Source of the DNA: Tetragenococcus halophilus
GTDB taxonomy: Bacteria; Bacillota; Bacilli; Lactobacillales; Enterococcaceae
Direction: 5' to 3'
Assembly (NCBI RefSeq): GCF_021474685.1
Contig: NZ_JAKEIT010000005.1
Span: 1 to 64,000, forward strand
Length of the DNA: 64,000 bases
The notes under the pieces are model-generated. The model was not told the origin of the DNA, ran no database searches, and saw only the letters and a program-made list of their open reading frames with translations. This document shows, piece after piece, positions 25,143 through 32,897 of the stretch. Position 1 is the stretch's first letter; each line of letters begins with the position of its first letter. Position numbers and translations under genes: made by a program.

Positions 25143-25739
25143 ATGACGAAAATTTCAATTATCTATTACAGTTCCACAGGTACGAACTATCAATTAGCAC
25201 AATGGGCAAAAGAAGCGGTTGAAAGCGTCGGTGCTGAAGCACGTTTAGTTAAAGCACCTGAATTAGCGCCAGATTTTGCAATAGATGCAAACCCTGCTTG
25301 GAGAACTCACTATGATGCAACACAAGGTGTCCCAGAAGTAACTTCAGAAGATATTAAATGGGCGGACGGCCTCATCTTTAGCGTTCCTTCACGCTTTGGC
25401 GTAATGGCTGCACAAATGAAGCAATTCATTGATACACAAGGTGGAATATGGGCAAGTGGTGAAACTGCAAATAAAGTTGTAACGGGTATGACTTCAGCTC
25501 ATAACGCTCATGGCGGACAAGAAGCTACACTTCTATCCCTTTATATTCAAATGATGCACTGGGGAGCTATTATTGCAGCACCTGGTTATACTCAACCTGA
25601 ATATACTACTGCTGGAGGTAACCCTTATGGCACTTCAGTAACTGTTGATGATAATGGTGATATGATAGAAGATGTTGAAGCCGCTGTGAAAAAACAAGCC
25701 CGCAATGTCGTAGATATTGCTGGAAGAGTTAACGGATAA
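25143..25739 (+). CDS. wrbA: NAD(P)H:quinone oxidoreductase-like flavodoxin, WrbA family
   Basis: A 198-residue flavodoxin-fold enzyme expected to bind FMN and reduce quinones by two electrons, protecting from redox cycling. The FMN loops are visible as YYSSTGTNYQLA, PSRFGVMAAQMKQFID and GMTSAHNAHGGQEATLLS, the last diagnostic for WrbA. AAAGGAG precedes the ATG. It is monocistronic, with its own regulated-looking promoter and terminator. The exact substrate cannot be inferred. Confidence 0.9.
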   Translation: MTKISIIYYSSTGTNYQLAQWAKEAVESVGAEARLVKAPELAPDFAIDANPAWRTHYDATQGVPEVTSEDIKWADGLIFSVPSRFGVMAAQMKQFIDTQGGIWASGETANKVVTGMTSAHNAHGGQEATLLSLYIQMMHWGAIIAAPGYTQPEYTTAGGNPYGTSVTVDDNGDMIEDVEAAVKKQARNVVDIAGRVNG

Positions 25740-25756
25740 AAAATGGCTTTTGCAAC

Positions 25757-25797
25757 AAAAAGCTTTGGTCAGATTAAAATCTGCCAAAGCTTTTTTT
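25757..25797 (+). terminator. Terminator of the wrbA-like gene
   Basis: AAAAGCTTTGG pairs with CCAAAGCTTTT, with an additional AGAT/ATCT inner pairing, followed by T residues. It may also serve the convergent gene ending at 25843. Confidence 0.85.
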
Positions 25798-25842
25798 CAT
25801 TTTAAAGTTTGTCATAATCGTCATATAAAAACTCTACTTCAA

Positions 25843-27549
25843 TTAACTTTTTATTTTCAATCCACGATAACGATCAATTGCAGCACAAAGTTCTTGTTTA
25901 CGTGGTAAAGCTAAATTCCCAGGATGACCATCATAGGGAGAAATTGCGTCTAATCCAAAACGATCAATATAATCATAAACTTGATCTACAGCCTGCGTAA
26001 GTGTTCTTTGTTCATTTAGTAATTCTTTTTGGAAAAAATCAATCATCATCGCTATACAGTTGGCTTGACTGTCATCAACAAGTTGTTCTAAGCCGGAAAT
26101 ATCAATCGGTTCACGCCCGTATAAAATGGCATGTTTTCCTTGTGATTTCAAGCGCGCATCTTTTCCCTTCTTAGAAAAACTAGATTTTAAAGGAATTCTT
26201 GCTGGTATCTCGCCAAATTGACTATCGGTCAATTTCTCCCTTTGATATCCAGCAGAAGTTGCAATATCTTTGGCAGTTTTTGTCACATCTTTAAGATGAT
26301 ATTCATCCATCATAAGGATTTGATCAGCTTCTTCAAAATAGTCTCCTGAACCACCTACAATAAGTATGGTAGATACACCTAATGTATCATATAGTGGGCT
26401 TACTTTATCGGTAAATGGTGTAATGGGTTCTTTATTCGGTGCAACTAATTGCTGCATCCTACCATCGCGAATCATAAAATTAGTAGCAGAAGTGTCTTCA
26501 TCGATCAACAATAAAGAAGACTGAGCTTCCAAAGCTTCCATTACATTAGCCGCTTGAGAAGTACTGCCACTAGCATTTTCTGTGGTAAACTGTGTCGTAT
26601 CTTTTTTAGCTGGTAAATTATTAATGAAAGCACTAATGTTTACTTTTTCAATATTGCGACCATCTTCAGCCCGTACTTTAACAGCATCTTGACGTGTGAT
26701 CACCATTTCTCTACCATCGCCGGCAATGTGATGATAAACGCCACGTTCCAAAGCTTGTAAAAGCGTAGATTTCCCGTGGAAACCTCCTCCCACAATCAAA
26801 GTCACACCTTCTGGGATTCCCATCCCTGTAACAGTCTGCCCACTGGATAGATCCAAAGTAATCGCAAAATTTTCCGGACTGGTAAATAGGATCGCATCTT
26901 TTAACGGCCTATCAGAAACACCACTTTGCCGTGGCAAAATAGATCCATTCGCCACAAAAGCTACTAATTTTTTTCGAGCTAATTCTTCTCTAATATATAC
27001 CTGGTCTAACATCAATGTCACTTGTTTTTTTAGTACTTTCTGATCTAGATTACGGTAAAACAGCGCTTGTTCAACAACTTGTGGCAGGACTTTATTAAAA
27101 ATGTGAGCCGCTGTTTTTCCTAAAATTTTTCTGCCAGCAGCAGGTAAACCGACTTCAAAACGAACTTCTATTGAATCATCATTAATGGATACCGAAGTTC
27201 TTTCTAAAATTTCCTGTCCACAACGATCTATAAAAACTTTACCGTTGGTCCCAGCACCTTTCACCGCTTGATTGAAAGGCTGTAATTTTTTAAAAAAGTT
27301 TCTTGTCAAAAAATCTGAAACAGCGATTTTTTTATATTTTGAATCAAGCCATTCATCAGGGATACCAAGAACACTTCGATCAACAATAATCCGTGCTTTG
27401 GTTGGTGGGGCATAGGGATCAACTTGAACATGATCAATAGACAGTTGGTAGTTATCAAACTGATAACTACCTTGCGTGCGTTTGTAGGCACCATATTTTT
27501 GCCCATCTAGTGATTTTAATAAACTTTCAAATTCCGTTGCTTTTTTCAT
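25843..27549 (-). CDS. Predicted ABC-class P-loop ATPase (COG3044 type)
   Basis: A 568-residue cytoplasmic ATPase of the widespread but uncharacterised family called ABC_ATPase. It has no membrane segments. The P-loop reads VGGGFHGKSTLL (about residues 252-263), followed by HHIAGDGREMVITR, and a Walker B-like SSLLLIDEDTSATNFMIRD lies about 100 residues later. The N-terminal 200 residues (with YQFDNYQLSIDHVQVDPYA) are specific to the family. It is not part of an operon. No partner suggests a role. Confidence 0.85.
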   Translation of the reverse strand: MKKATEFESLLKSLDGQKYGAYKRTQGSYQFDNYQLSIDHVQVDPYAPPTKARIIVDRSVLGIPDEWLDSKYKKIAVSDFLTRNFFKKLQPFNQAVKGAGTNGKVFIDRCGQEILERTSVSINDDSIEVRFEVGLPAAGRKILGKTAAHIFNKVLPQVVEQALFYRNLDQKVLKKQVTLMLDQVYIREELARKKLVAFVANGSILPRQSGVSDRPLKDAILFTSPENFAITLDLSSGQTVTGMGIPEGVTLIVGGGFHGKSTLLQALERGVYHHIAGDGREMVITRQDAVKVRAEDGRNIEKVNISAFINNLPAKKDTTQFTTENASGSTSQAANVMEALEAQSSLLLIDEDTSATNFMIRDGRMQQLVAPNKEPITPFTDKVSPLYDTLGVSTILIVGGSGDYFEEADQILMMDEYHLKDVTKTAKDIATSAGYQREKLTDSQFGEIPARIPLKSSFSKKGKDARLKSQGKHAILYGREPIDISGLEQLVDDSQANCIAMMIDFFQKELLNEQRTLTQAVDQVYDYIDRFGLDAISPYDGHPGNLALPRKQELCAAIDRYRGLKIKS

Positions 27550-27689
27550 TTAGAAAAGCTCCTTTAGCATTTGCATCATTTTAGCTATTGCTTAAATATA
27601 TCATATACACAATCTAACGGGGCGTATTATAATTTGAATATAGCCAAACGTCAAATCTAAATGTTGGCTAGTACAAAGGCAAATGCTTA

Positions 27690-27725
27690 TAAAAATAACG
27701 AAATAGCCGTTGACTATTTCGTTAT
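27690..27725 (-). terminator. Terminator of csbD
   Basis: ATAACGAAATAG and CTATTTCGTTAT form a 12-bp stem with a 7-base loop; on the minus strand it runs into TTTTTATAAG. It lies 10 bases after the csbD stop. Confidence 0.8.
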
Positions 27726-27735
27726 CTCTACTCTA

Positions 27736-27957
27736 TTATTTGTTATTACCAGAATCACTATCTTGTGATTCATCTTTTTGTTCATCAACTTGCTCATTTA
27801 CTTTGTCTGCTGCTTTATCAGCAGCTTCTTGAGCCTTATCTTTTGCTTTACCGAGACCTTGTTGTGCTTTCCCTTTTAGTTCTTCAGTACTATCACCTGT
27901 TACTTTTCCTTTTGCCTCGGTGAATTTCCCTTTTAAATCATCTTTATTTGTACTCAT
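27736..27957 (-). CDS. CsbD-family stress protein
   Basis: A small, highly charged protein of about 73 residues starting MSTNKDDLKGKFTEAKGKV, the CsbD signature, then Ala/Lys/Glu repeats (KGKAQQGLGKAKDKAQEAAD) and an Asp/Ser/Gln-rich tail. Members are abundant general-stress proteins without known activity and are probably largely unstructured. AAAGGAGACG precedes GTG-ATG; I take the ATG at 27957. It is monocistronic with its own terminator. Confidence 0.85.
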   Translation of the reverse strand: MSTNKDDLKGKFTEAKGKVTGDSTEELKGKAQQGLGKAKDKAQEAADKAADKVNEQVDEQKDESQDSDSGNNK

Positions 27958-28058
27958 CACATCGTCTCCTTTCTGATACTGTTATAATATCATGCTTTAT
28001 TGAACACGACAAACAAAAAGGTGTTATCATTTCTTAAAAAGCTAAAATACTTCTACTT

Positions 28059-29486
28059 CTATTTCTTTTTCTTCTTCTTTTTCTTCTTCTTATTTTTTTT
28101 CATCGAACGGTTCATTGCCATTTTGCCAATTTTTCCCTTAACACCGCCGCCGAGCATCTGATCCATACCCGGGATGCTATCCATGTTTCCTTTAGACATT
28201 TGCTGCATCATCTTACGAGACTCTTTAAACTGTTTGATCATACGGTTGACCTCGATCACGCTATTTCCTGAACCAGCAGCGATCCGTCGTCTACGACTTG
28301 GATTCAATAGATCAGGATCTTCACGTTCAGCAGGCGTCATGGAATAAACCATCGCTTTTTTACGTTCCATATCCTTAGGATCAAATTGCACATTGTCTAT
28401 TCCCGGCATTTGATTCATCCCTGGGATCATTTTCATGATATCTTCCATCGAGCCCATATTAGATAGCTGATCCATTTGTTCAATAAAATCATTGAAATCA
28501 AATGTATTTTCTCGCATTTTTTCAGCCATCTCTTCGGCTCTTTGTTCATCATAATCTTGCTGCGCTTTTTCAATCAGAGTCAGCATATCACCCATGCCTA
28601 ATATTCGACTAGACATCCGATCAGGGTGAAATACTTCCATATCAGTTAATTTTTCACCTATCCCGGTAAACTTAATCGGTGCGCCGGTGACAGAGCGAAT
28701 CGATAGCGCCGCACCACCACGTGTATCGCCATCTAGTTTGGTAATAACAACTCCTGAAATGCCTAATTGTTCATTAAAACTTTCAGCAACATTAACGGCA
28801 TCTTGTCCTGTCATGGCATCAACAACCAGTAAAATTTCATTAGGTTGCGCAACATCTTTAATATCCTGTAATTCTTCCATTAGCGCTTCGTCAACATGCA
28901 AACGTCCGGCCGTATCAATAAGTACATAGTCGTTTTTCTTTTCATGGGCCAGTTCCATCCCTTGTCTAACGATTTCTACCGGGCTTTCTTCAGTTCCCAT
29001 TTCAAATACTGGTACGTCTAATTGTTGACCTAGTACTTTCAATTGGTCAACAGCTGCCGGACGATAAACGTCACCTGCGATCATCATAGGACGCGCGTTT
29101 TCATTTTTTATCAAGTGATTAGCTAGTTTACCAGCAAATGTAGTTTTCCCGGCACCTTGCAAACCAGCCATCATAATAACAGTAGGTATCTTCGGTGCTT
29201 TATTAAGACCTACCGCTTCAGAGCCAAGTGTTTTGGTCAACTCTTCATCAACGATTTTCACGATTTGTTGTGCAGGCGACAAACTTTCTAATACTTCTGC
29301 CCCCACCGCACGTTCACGAACGTTTTTAGTAAATTCTTTGACTACTTGTAAGTTAACATCGGCTTCTAGTAAAGCTAAGCGGATTTCCCGCATCATTTCT
29401 TTTACATCAGACTCCGAAATTTTCCCTTTTTTTCGCAGCTTTTTCATCGCTTGCTGCAGGCGGTCTGTTAAATTTTCAAATGCCAT
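28059..29486 (-). CDS. ffh: Signal recognition particle protein Ffh
   Basis: Ffh binds the signal recognition particle RNA and nascent hydrophobic signal sequences and docks with FtsY, with GTP hydrolysis. The NG domain shows GLQGAGKTTFAGKLA, DTAGRLH and TKLDGDTRGGAALS; the methionine-rich M domain follows (SNMGSMEDIMKMIPGMNQM). The 475-residue length is normal, but the protein ends in ten consecutive lysines (after KKN), encoded by AAG/AAA triplets. It lies 15 bases after ylxM. The usual downstream genes rpsP, rimM and trmD are elsewhere. Confidence 0.97.
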   Translation of the reverse strand: MAFENLTDRLQQAMKKLRKKGKISESDVKEMMREIRLALLEADVNLQVVKEFTKNVRERAVGAEVLESLSPAQQIVKIVDEELTKTLGSEAVGLNKAPKIPTVIMMAGLQGAGKTTFAGKLANHLIKNENARPMMIAGDVYRPAAVDQLKVLGQQLDVPVFEMGTEESPVEIVRQGMELAHEKKNDYVLIDTAGRLHVDEALMEELQDIKDVAQPNEILLVVDAMTGQDAVNVAESFNEQLGISGVVITKLDGDTRGGAALSIRSVTGAPIKFTGIGEKLTDMEVFHPDRMSSRILGMGDMLTLIEKAQQDYDEQRAEEMAEKMRENTFDFNDFIEQMDQLSNMGSMEDIMKMIPGMNQMPGIDNVQFDPKDMERKKAMVYSMTPAEREDPDLLNPSRRRRIAAGSGNSVIEVNRMIKQFKESRKMMQQMSKGNMDSIPGMDQMLGGGVKGKIGKMAMNRSMKKNKKKKKKKKKK

Positions 29487-29501
29487 ATATTGTTCCTTCC
29501 T

Positions 29502-29840
29502 TTATTCATCGATTTCTTGAATATCTTTTACTAAATTTATCAAAGTCTCATCTGCCGGATAATTTTGTTTTATATAATCAGTTAGCTGATCCAACAGCTC
29601 ACTTCGGATCCTATAATCTGAATACATTGATAGTTTATATTCATAGTCTTCTAAAATCTTTTCTGTTCGTTTTATATTATCATACACAGCCTGACGGCTC
29701 ACGTTAAATTCTTCGGCAATTTCTCCTAAGGAAAAATCATCTGCATAATATAGTTCCATATAATTCATTTGTTTTTTTGTCAACAATGTGGCGTAGAATT
29801 CAAAAAGTGTATTCATACGGTTTGTTTTTTCAATTTCCAT
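29502..29840 (-). CDS. ylxM: YlxM-type SRP-associated helix-turn-helix protein
   Basis: A 112-residue protein with a sigma-factor region-4-like helix-turn-helix ([20 protein letters not shown]). In streptococci YlxM binds the SRP and stimulates Ffh/FtsY activity. I start at the ATG at 29840 ([13 protein letters not shown]), about 8 bases after GGCGGAG; an ATG three codons upstream touches the ribosome site. It is the first gene of ylxM-ffh. Confidence 0.92.
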   Translation of the reverse strand: MEIEKTNRMNTLFEFYATLLTKKQMNYMELYYADDFSLGEIAEEFNVSRQAVYDNIKRTEKILEDYEYKLSMYSDYRIRSELLDQLTDYIKQNYPADETLINLVKDIQEIDE

Positions 29841-30057
29841 TTCATTCATCTCCGCCTAATTATTGCTATTGTCTCAGAGTTGAAACAGGTAGAAATTTTT
29901 CCGAGAAAGCCATTTGTCTATTCCTCTAAAAATAAATTTCTCTTTCTATCCAAGCCGCCTACTATTATACCATTTTATGTACTATTGCAATAGTCCTTTT
30001 ATCCATTCCTGAAATAAAGCTATATTTTTTAACAATCCTGTTGCCTGGAAAAAGAAA

Positions 30058-30113
30058 AGAATCAAACAATTTAGATTTACTCAAAGCAAACACCAAATTG
30101 TTCGATTCTACTT
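30058..30113 (-). terminator. Imperfect terminator stem of the aminotransferase gene
   Basis: GAATCAAACAATTT and AAATTGTTCGATTC form an interrupted stem with a long loop. On the minus strand the stem is followed by TTTTCTTTTTCC. It lies just past the aminotransferase stop. Confidence 0.6.
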
Positions 30114-30120
30114 TTACCCA

Positions 30121-31299
30121 TTACTCGGCTTTATTGTATTGCATATAATGTTCAATACGTTTTATCGCTTCTTCTAAATCTTGCATACTAGCTGCATAAC
30201 TCAGCCGTACGTAGCCCTCTCCGCCTACGCCAAAAGCAGCACCAGGAATAATTGCTAAGCTTTCTTTTTCAGCCAAGTCTACACAAAATTCCATCGAGTC
30301 TTGGATATAACCTTCTGGAATTTTTGCAAAAATATAAAAAGCGCCAGTCGGTTTAGCTACTTCATAACCTAAACGATGTAGTTGCTCATAAATAAAGTCA
30401 CGACGTTTGCGATATTCTTCTTTCATAGGTAAAGCATCATCAAATCCGTCAGTTAGTGCATTCACAGCGGCTAATTGTACCGAAGAGACTGCAGAAGTAA
30501 CCAAATATTGATGGGTTTTTATAATTTGTTTAGTCAATTCTTCAGGCGCAAAAATCAAACCTAAACGCCAGCCGGTCATCGCATGGGACTTAGATAAACC
30601 ATTAAGTAAAATCGTTTGTTCACGGAGATATTCGGCAATGGATACATGTTCTCCTTCATAAGTTAATTCACTATATACTTCATCACTAATGACAAAAACT
30701 GAATACTTTTTCAGTACGTCAGCTATAGCTTTAACTTCTCCACGAGAATAAGTCACACCTGTTGGATTACTTGGATAATTTAATACAATCGCTTTGATTT
30801 CATCGCCGTATTTTTGTAATGTTTCTTCTAACACTTCAGGTGAGAGAATAAAATCATTTACGCTTGTGTCAATGTAAACAGGCTCAGCTCCTGTTAAGGT
30901 AATAATAGGTTCGTAGCCGGGAAAAATTGGAGAAGGTATGATCACCTTATCACCAGCTTCTAAAACGCTTATTAAGCTTGCAGCGATCCCTTCTGTCACA
31001 CCAACACTAACTAGTACTTCTGATTGGAAATCATAGGATAAATTATATTTATCATGAACAAACCGAGCAGCTGCTTTTCTAAGCTCGGCAATACCAGACA
31101 TCCCTGTATAGTGACTGTAATTTTCTTTTATCGCATTAATTCCTGCCTGTTTAACATGCTCAGGCGTATTAAAATCCGGTTCACCTAATGTTAATTTCAA
31201 AATATTGGGTATCGTTGAAACACGTTCATCAAATTGACGGATCATAGAAACCGCGATTTGATCTAAACGTGGATTGAATCTTTGGGAAACATCTGCCAT
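30121..31299 (-). CDS. Class I/II pyridoxal-phosphate aminotransferase, PatA-like
   Basis: A 392-residue fold-type I aminotransferase. Landmarks are TLGEPDFNTPEHV, LNYPSNPTGV, ISDEVYSELTY and the PLP lysine in LNGLSKSHAMTGWRLG, with RLSYAAS (the carboxylate-binding arginine) near the C terminus. It most resembles PatA/N-acetyl-diaminopimelate or aromatic aminotransferases; substrate preference cannot be settled. I start at ATG 31299 (MADVSQRFNP), 9 bases after AAAGGA; the ATG three codons earlier is too close. It is monocistronic. Confidence 0.88.
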   Translation of the reverse strand: MADVSQRFNPRLDQIAVSMIRQFDERVSTIPNILKLTLGEPDFNTPEHVKQAGINAIKENYSHYTGMSGIAELRKAAARFVHDKYNLSYDFQSEVLVSVGVTEGIAASLISVLEAGDKVIIPSPIFPGYEPIITLTGAEPVYIDTSVNDFILSPEVLEETLQKYGDEIKAIVLNYPSNPTGVTYSRGEVKAIADVLKKYSVFVISDEVYSELTYEGEHVSIAEYLREQTILLNGLSKSHAMTGWRLGLIFAPEELTKQIIKTHQYLVTSAVSSVQLAAVNALTDGFDDALPMKEEYRKRRDFIYEQLHRLGYEVAKPTGAFYIFAKIPEGYIQDSMEFCVDLAEKESLAIIPGAAFGVGGEGYVRLSYAASMQDLEEAIKRIEHYMQYNKAE

Positions 31300-31407
31300 T
31301 TTTATCATTCCTTTAACATATACTTGTAATTCTAGTTGTTGCTATCCTATCATATATTTAGACCAAAAACGTAGAAAATTCAAAAATTTCTCATTTTTCT
31401 TTTAAAA

Positions 31408-31455
31408 AAAAGAGGCCGAAATAGAAATTTACAATTTTGTTTCTTTCAGTCTCTA
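31408..31455 (-). terminator. Terminator of the Phd/YefM-like gene
   Basis: On the minus strand AGAGACTGAAAGAAA pairs imperfectly with TTTCTATTTCGGCCTCT and runs into T8. It lies a few bases after the gene's stop. Confidence 0.7.
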
Positions 31456-31463
31456 CATTCATT

Positions 31464-31991
31464 TTATTTTATATAAATTTTGTCTACTATTAAATGATCA
31501 GATAAGTGTTCGTTTTTATCCTGTTTACCCATAATTTCAGCGACAATATTTTGATTATTTGATTTTTGTCGCAATTGATAAACAATTTTCCCAGACTGTC
31601 TCAGCTCATTGATCATATCTGTTACACCGCCAAACCCAGTTTTTCTAGTAATAAAACCATTGGAAACCATACGCTCATCCAAAGTTTTTGCTGAAATACT
31701 GGAAGCTGTCATTAAACTGTTCTGTAAGCGTTGATATAATTCTTCTAAAGCTGTATCAACAAAGTGCTCTTGTTGTGTGCTTGAAAGATCAACAGACTCA
31801 CCGCGTAACTCATCTAGCTCTTGTAGTAAGGTTTCATATTGATTTTGTGTAAGCATTACTCCCGCTACTTTTTCCCTATTAAATACATACACAGCAGTAC
31901 CTGCTTGTTTGGCTTGGTCAAATACCTCCATAGGTGAGCGTTTTACTTCTGTAATAGAAGAAGTTGGCACTTCAAGCTTTTTTAATTCCAT
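31464..31991 (-). CDS. Orphan Phd/YefM antitoxin-like protein with long C-terminal region
   Basis: A 175-residue protein. The first 65 residues resemble Phd/YefM antitoxins: SSITEVKRSPMEVFDQAKQ, then TAVYVFNREKVAGVMLTQNQYETLLQEL. The remaining 110 residues are longer than in a typical toxin-neutralising tail and contain a basic segment (SNGFITRKTGFGGVTDMINELRQSGKIVY) that I cannot assign. No toxin frame (Doc, YoeB or other) is found on either side; copZ lies upstream and an aminotransferase downstream, each with its own terminator. It is more likely a stand-alone regulator than part of a working toxin-antitoxin pair. Confidence 0.75.
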   Translation of the reverse strand: MELKKLEVPTSSITEVKRSPMEVFDQAKQAGTAVYVFNREKVAGVMLTQNQYETLLQELDELRGESVDLSSTQQEHFVDTALEELYQRLQNSLMTASSISAKTLDERMVSNGFITRKTGFGGVTDMINELRQSGKIVYQLRQKSNNQNIVAEIMGKQDKNEHLSDHLIVDKIYIK

Positions 31992-32061
31992 TGCACTGCC
32001 CTCCTTTTTTCATCAAATTTATTATAGCATAGGCAGCTAGGAGGTTTACAGTTTCAAGTAA

Positions 32062-32101
32062 TAAAAAATGAAGAATGCTTGTTAACATCCTTCATTTTTT
32101 A
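32062..32101 (-). terminator. Terminator of copYZ
   Basis: AAAAAATGAAG and CTTCATTTTTT, with an inner ATG/CAT pairing, form the stem just after the copZ stop at 32105. Confidence 0.75.
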
Positions 32102-32104
32102 ACC

Positions 32105-32314
32105 TTAAACTGCTTTAGCTTTATATCCAGTATCGTTAATTTTTTCTGCAATCTGTTCACTATTAACCTGTCCTTCATCAAATTTAACTGTACCATTACT
32201 TCTTTTCAAATGAACCTTTACTTTTTGAATGCCCGGTAATTCATTAATCGCATTTTCAACACGTGCAACACAATGATCACAACTCATTCCTTCAATAGTA
32301 AACTTCTGCTTCAT
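32105..32314 (-). CDS. copZ: Copper chaperone CopZ
   Basis: A 69-residue heavy-metal-associated domain. The copper(I) site is GMSCDHC (C12 and C15). In E. hirae CopZ delivers copper to the repressor CopY and releases it from DNA. It lies 21 bases after copY on the same strand. No copper ATPase gene follows, unlike the E. hirae copYZAB operon; a terminator comes directly after copZ. Confidence 0.92.
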   Translation of the reverse strand: MKQKFTIEGMSCDHCVARVENAINELPGIQKVKVHLKRSNGTVKFDEGQVNSEQIAEKINDTGYKAKAV

Positions 32315-32335
32315 ACTTTGTCTTCCTTTCCTTAT

Positions 32336-32770
32336 TTATTCTTTACAGATACATTGCCCGGGAATACAATTACAAGCAATATCTGCTACTGCCGTTTTTT
32401 CCGATAAAACATCTTGGATATTGTCGATATCTTCTTGCGTCAATTCTGCCTCTGAAATCATATCAGCAATTGTGCTTCCAACCTTTTTAGCACATATATG
32501 TGAAAAGATATTTTCTGTCGCACTACGAACAGTCTCTTCTTCAGTAACTTTTGCCGTATAGACAAATTTTTTACCTAGCTGTTCGGTCTGTAAAATATCT
32601 TTTTTAACAAGTCTGCCTAATAATGTTTTTGTCGTCGCTAGCTTCCAGCCTTTGGAGCTGCTTAACAAATCATTGATCGTTTTTGCATCAGCACTTCCTT
32701 TAGTCCAAATGACGCGCATAACTTCCCATTCGGAATCGCTGATTTTAATAGGTTCTACCAATGTGTTCAT
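32336..32770 (-). CDS. copY: Copper-responsive repressor CopY
   Basis: A 144-residue BlaI/MecI-type winged-helix repressor ([22 protein letters not shown] at the N terminus). The C-terminal metal site is CxCxxxxCxC, at C133, C135, C140 and C142, the CopY hallmark that binds zinc when repressing and copper when released. A cop box lies 30 bases upstream of the start, so the copYZ pair is autoregulated. The expected downstream ATPases are missing here. Confidence 0.93.
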   Translation of the reverse strand: MNTLVEPIKISDSEWEVMRVIWTKGSADAKTINDLLSSSKGWKLATTKTLLGRLVKKDILQTEQLGKKFVYTAKVTEEETVRSATENIFSHICAKKVGSTIADMISEAELTQEDIDNIQDVLSEKTAVADIACNCIPGQCICKE

Positions 32771-32799
32771 AAGTCTGCTCCTCTCTTACTTAATAAGTT

Positions 32800-32809
32800 T
32801 ACATCTGTA
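32800..32809 (-). promoter_or_regulatory. cop box operator
   Basis: TACATCTGTA matches the CopY operator consensus TACANNTGTA exactly. It lies 30 bases upstream of copY. Only one exact box is seen in this gap; E. hirae has two. Confidence 0.85.
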
Positions 32810-32855
32810 ATCAGATTTTGTCAAAGGATTAATTTTCTTTCACAGTTATTTTAAA

Positions 32856-32897
32856 TAAAAAAATTGGAAGTCTAATAATCAACTCCCAATTTTTTAT
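32856..32897 (-). terminator. Terminator of the TagO-like gene
   Basis: AAAAAATTGGAAG and CTCCCAATTTTTT pair imperfectly across a 12-base loop. The stem overlaps the last codons of the gene ending at 32894. Confidence 0.6.

Noticed and set aside
31464-31991. Complete type II toxin-antitoxin system
   Set aside because: Only the antitoxin-like partner is present; no toxin frame with a ribosome site lies in the 120-250 bases on either side.
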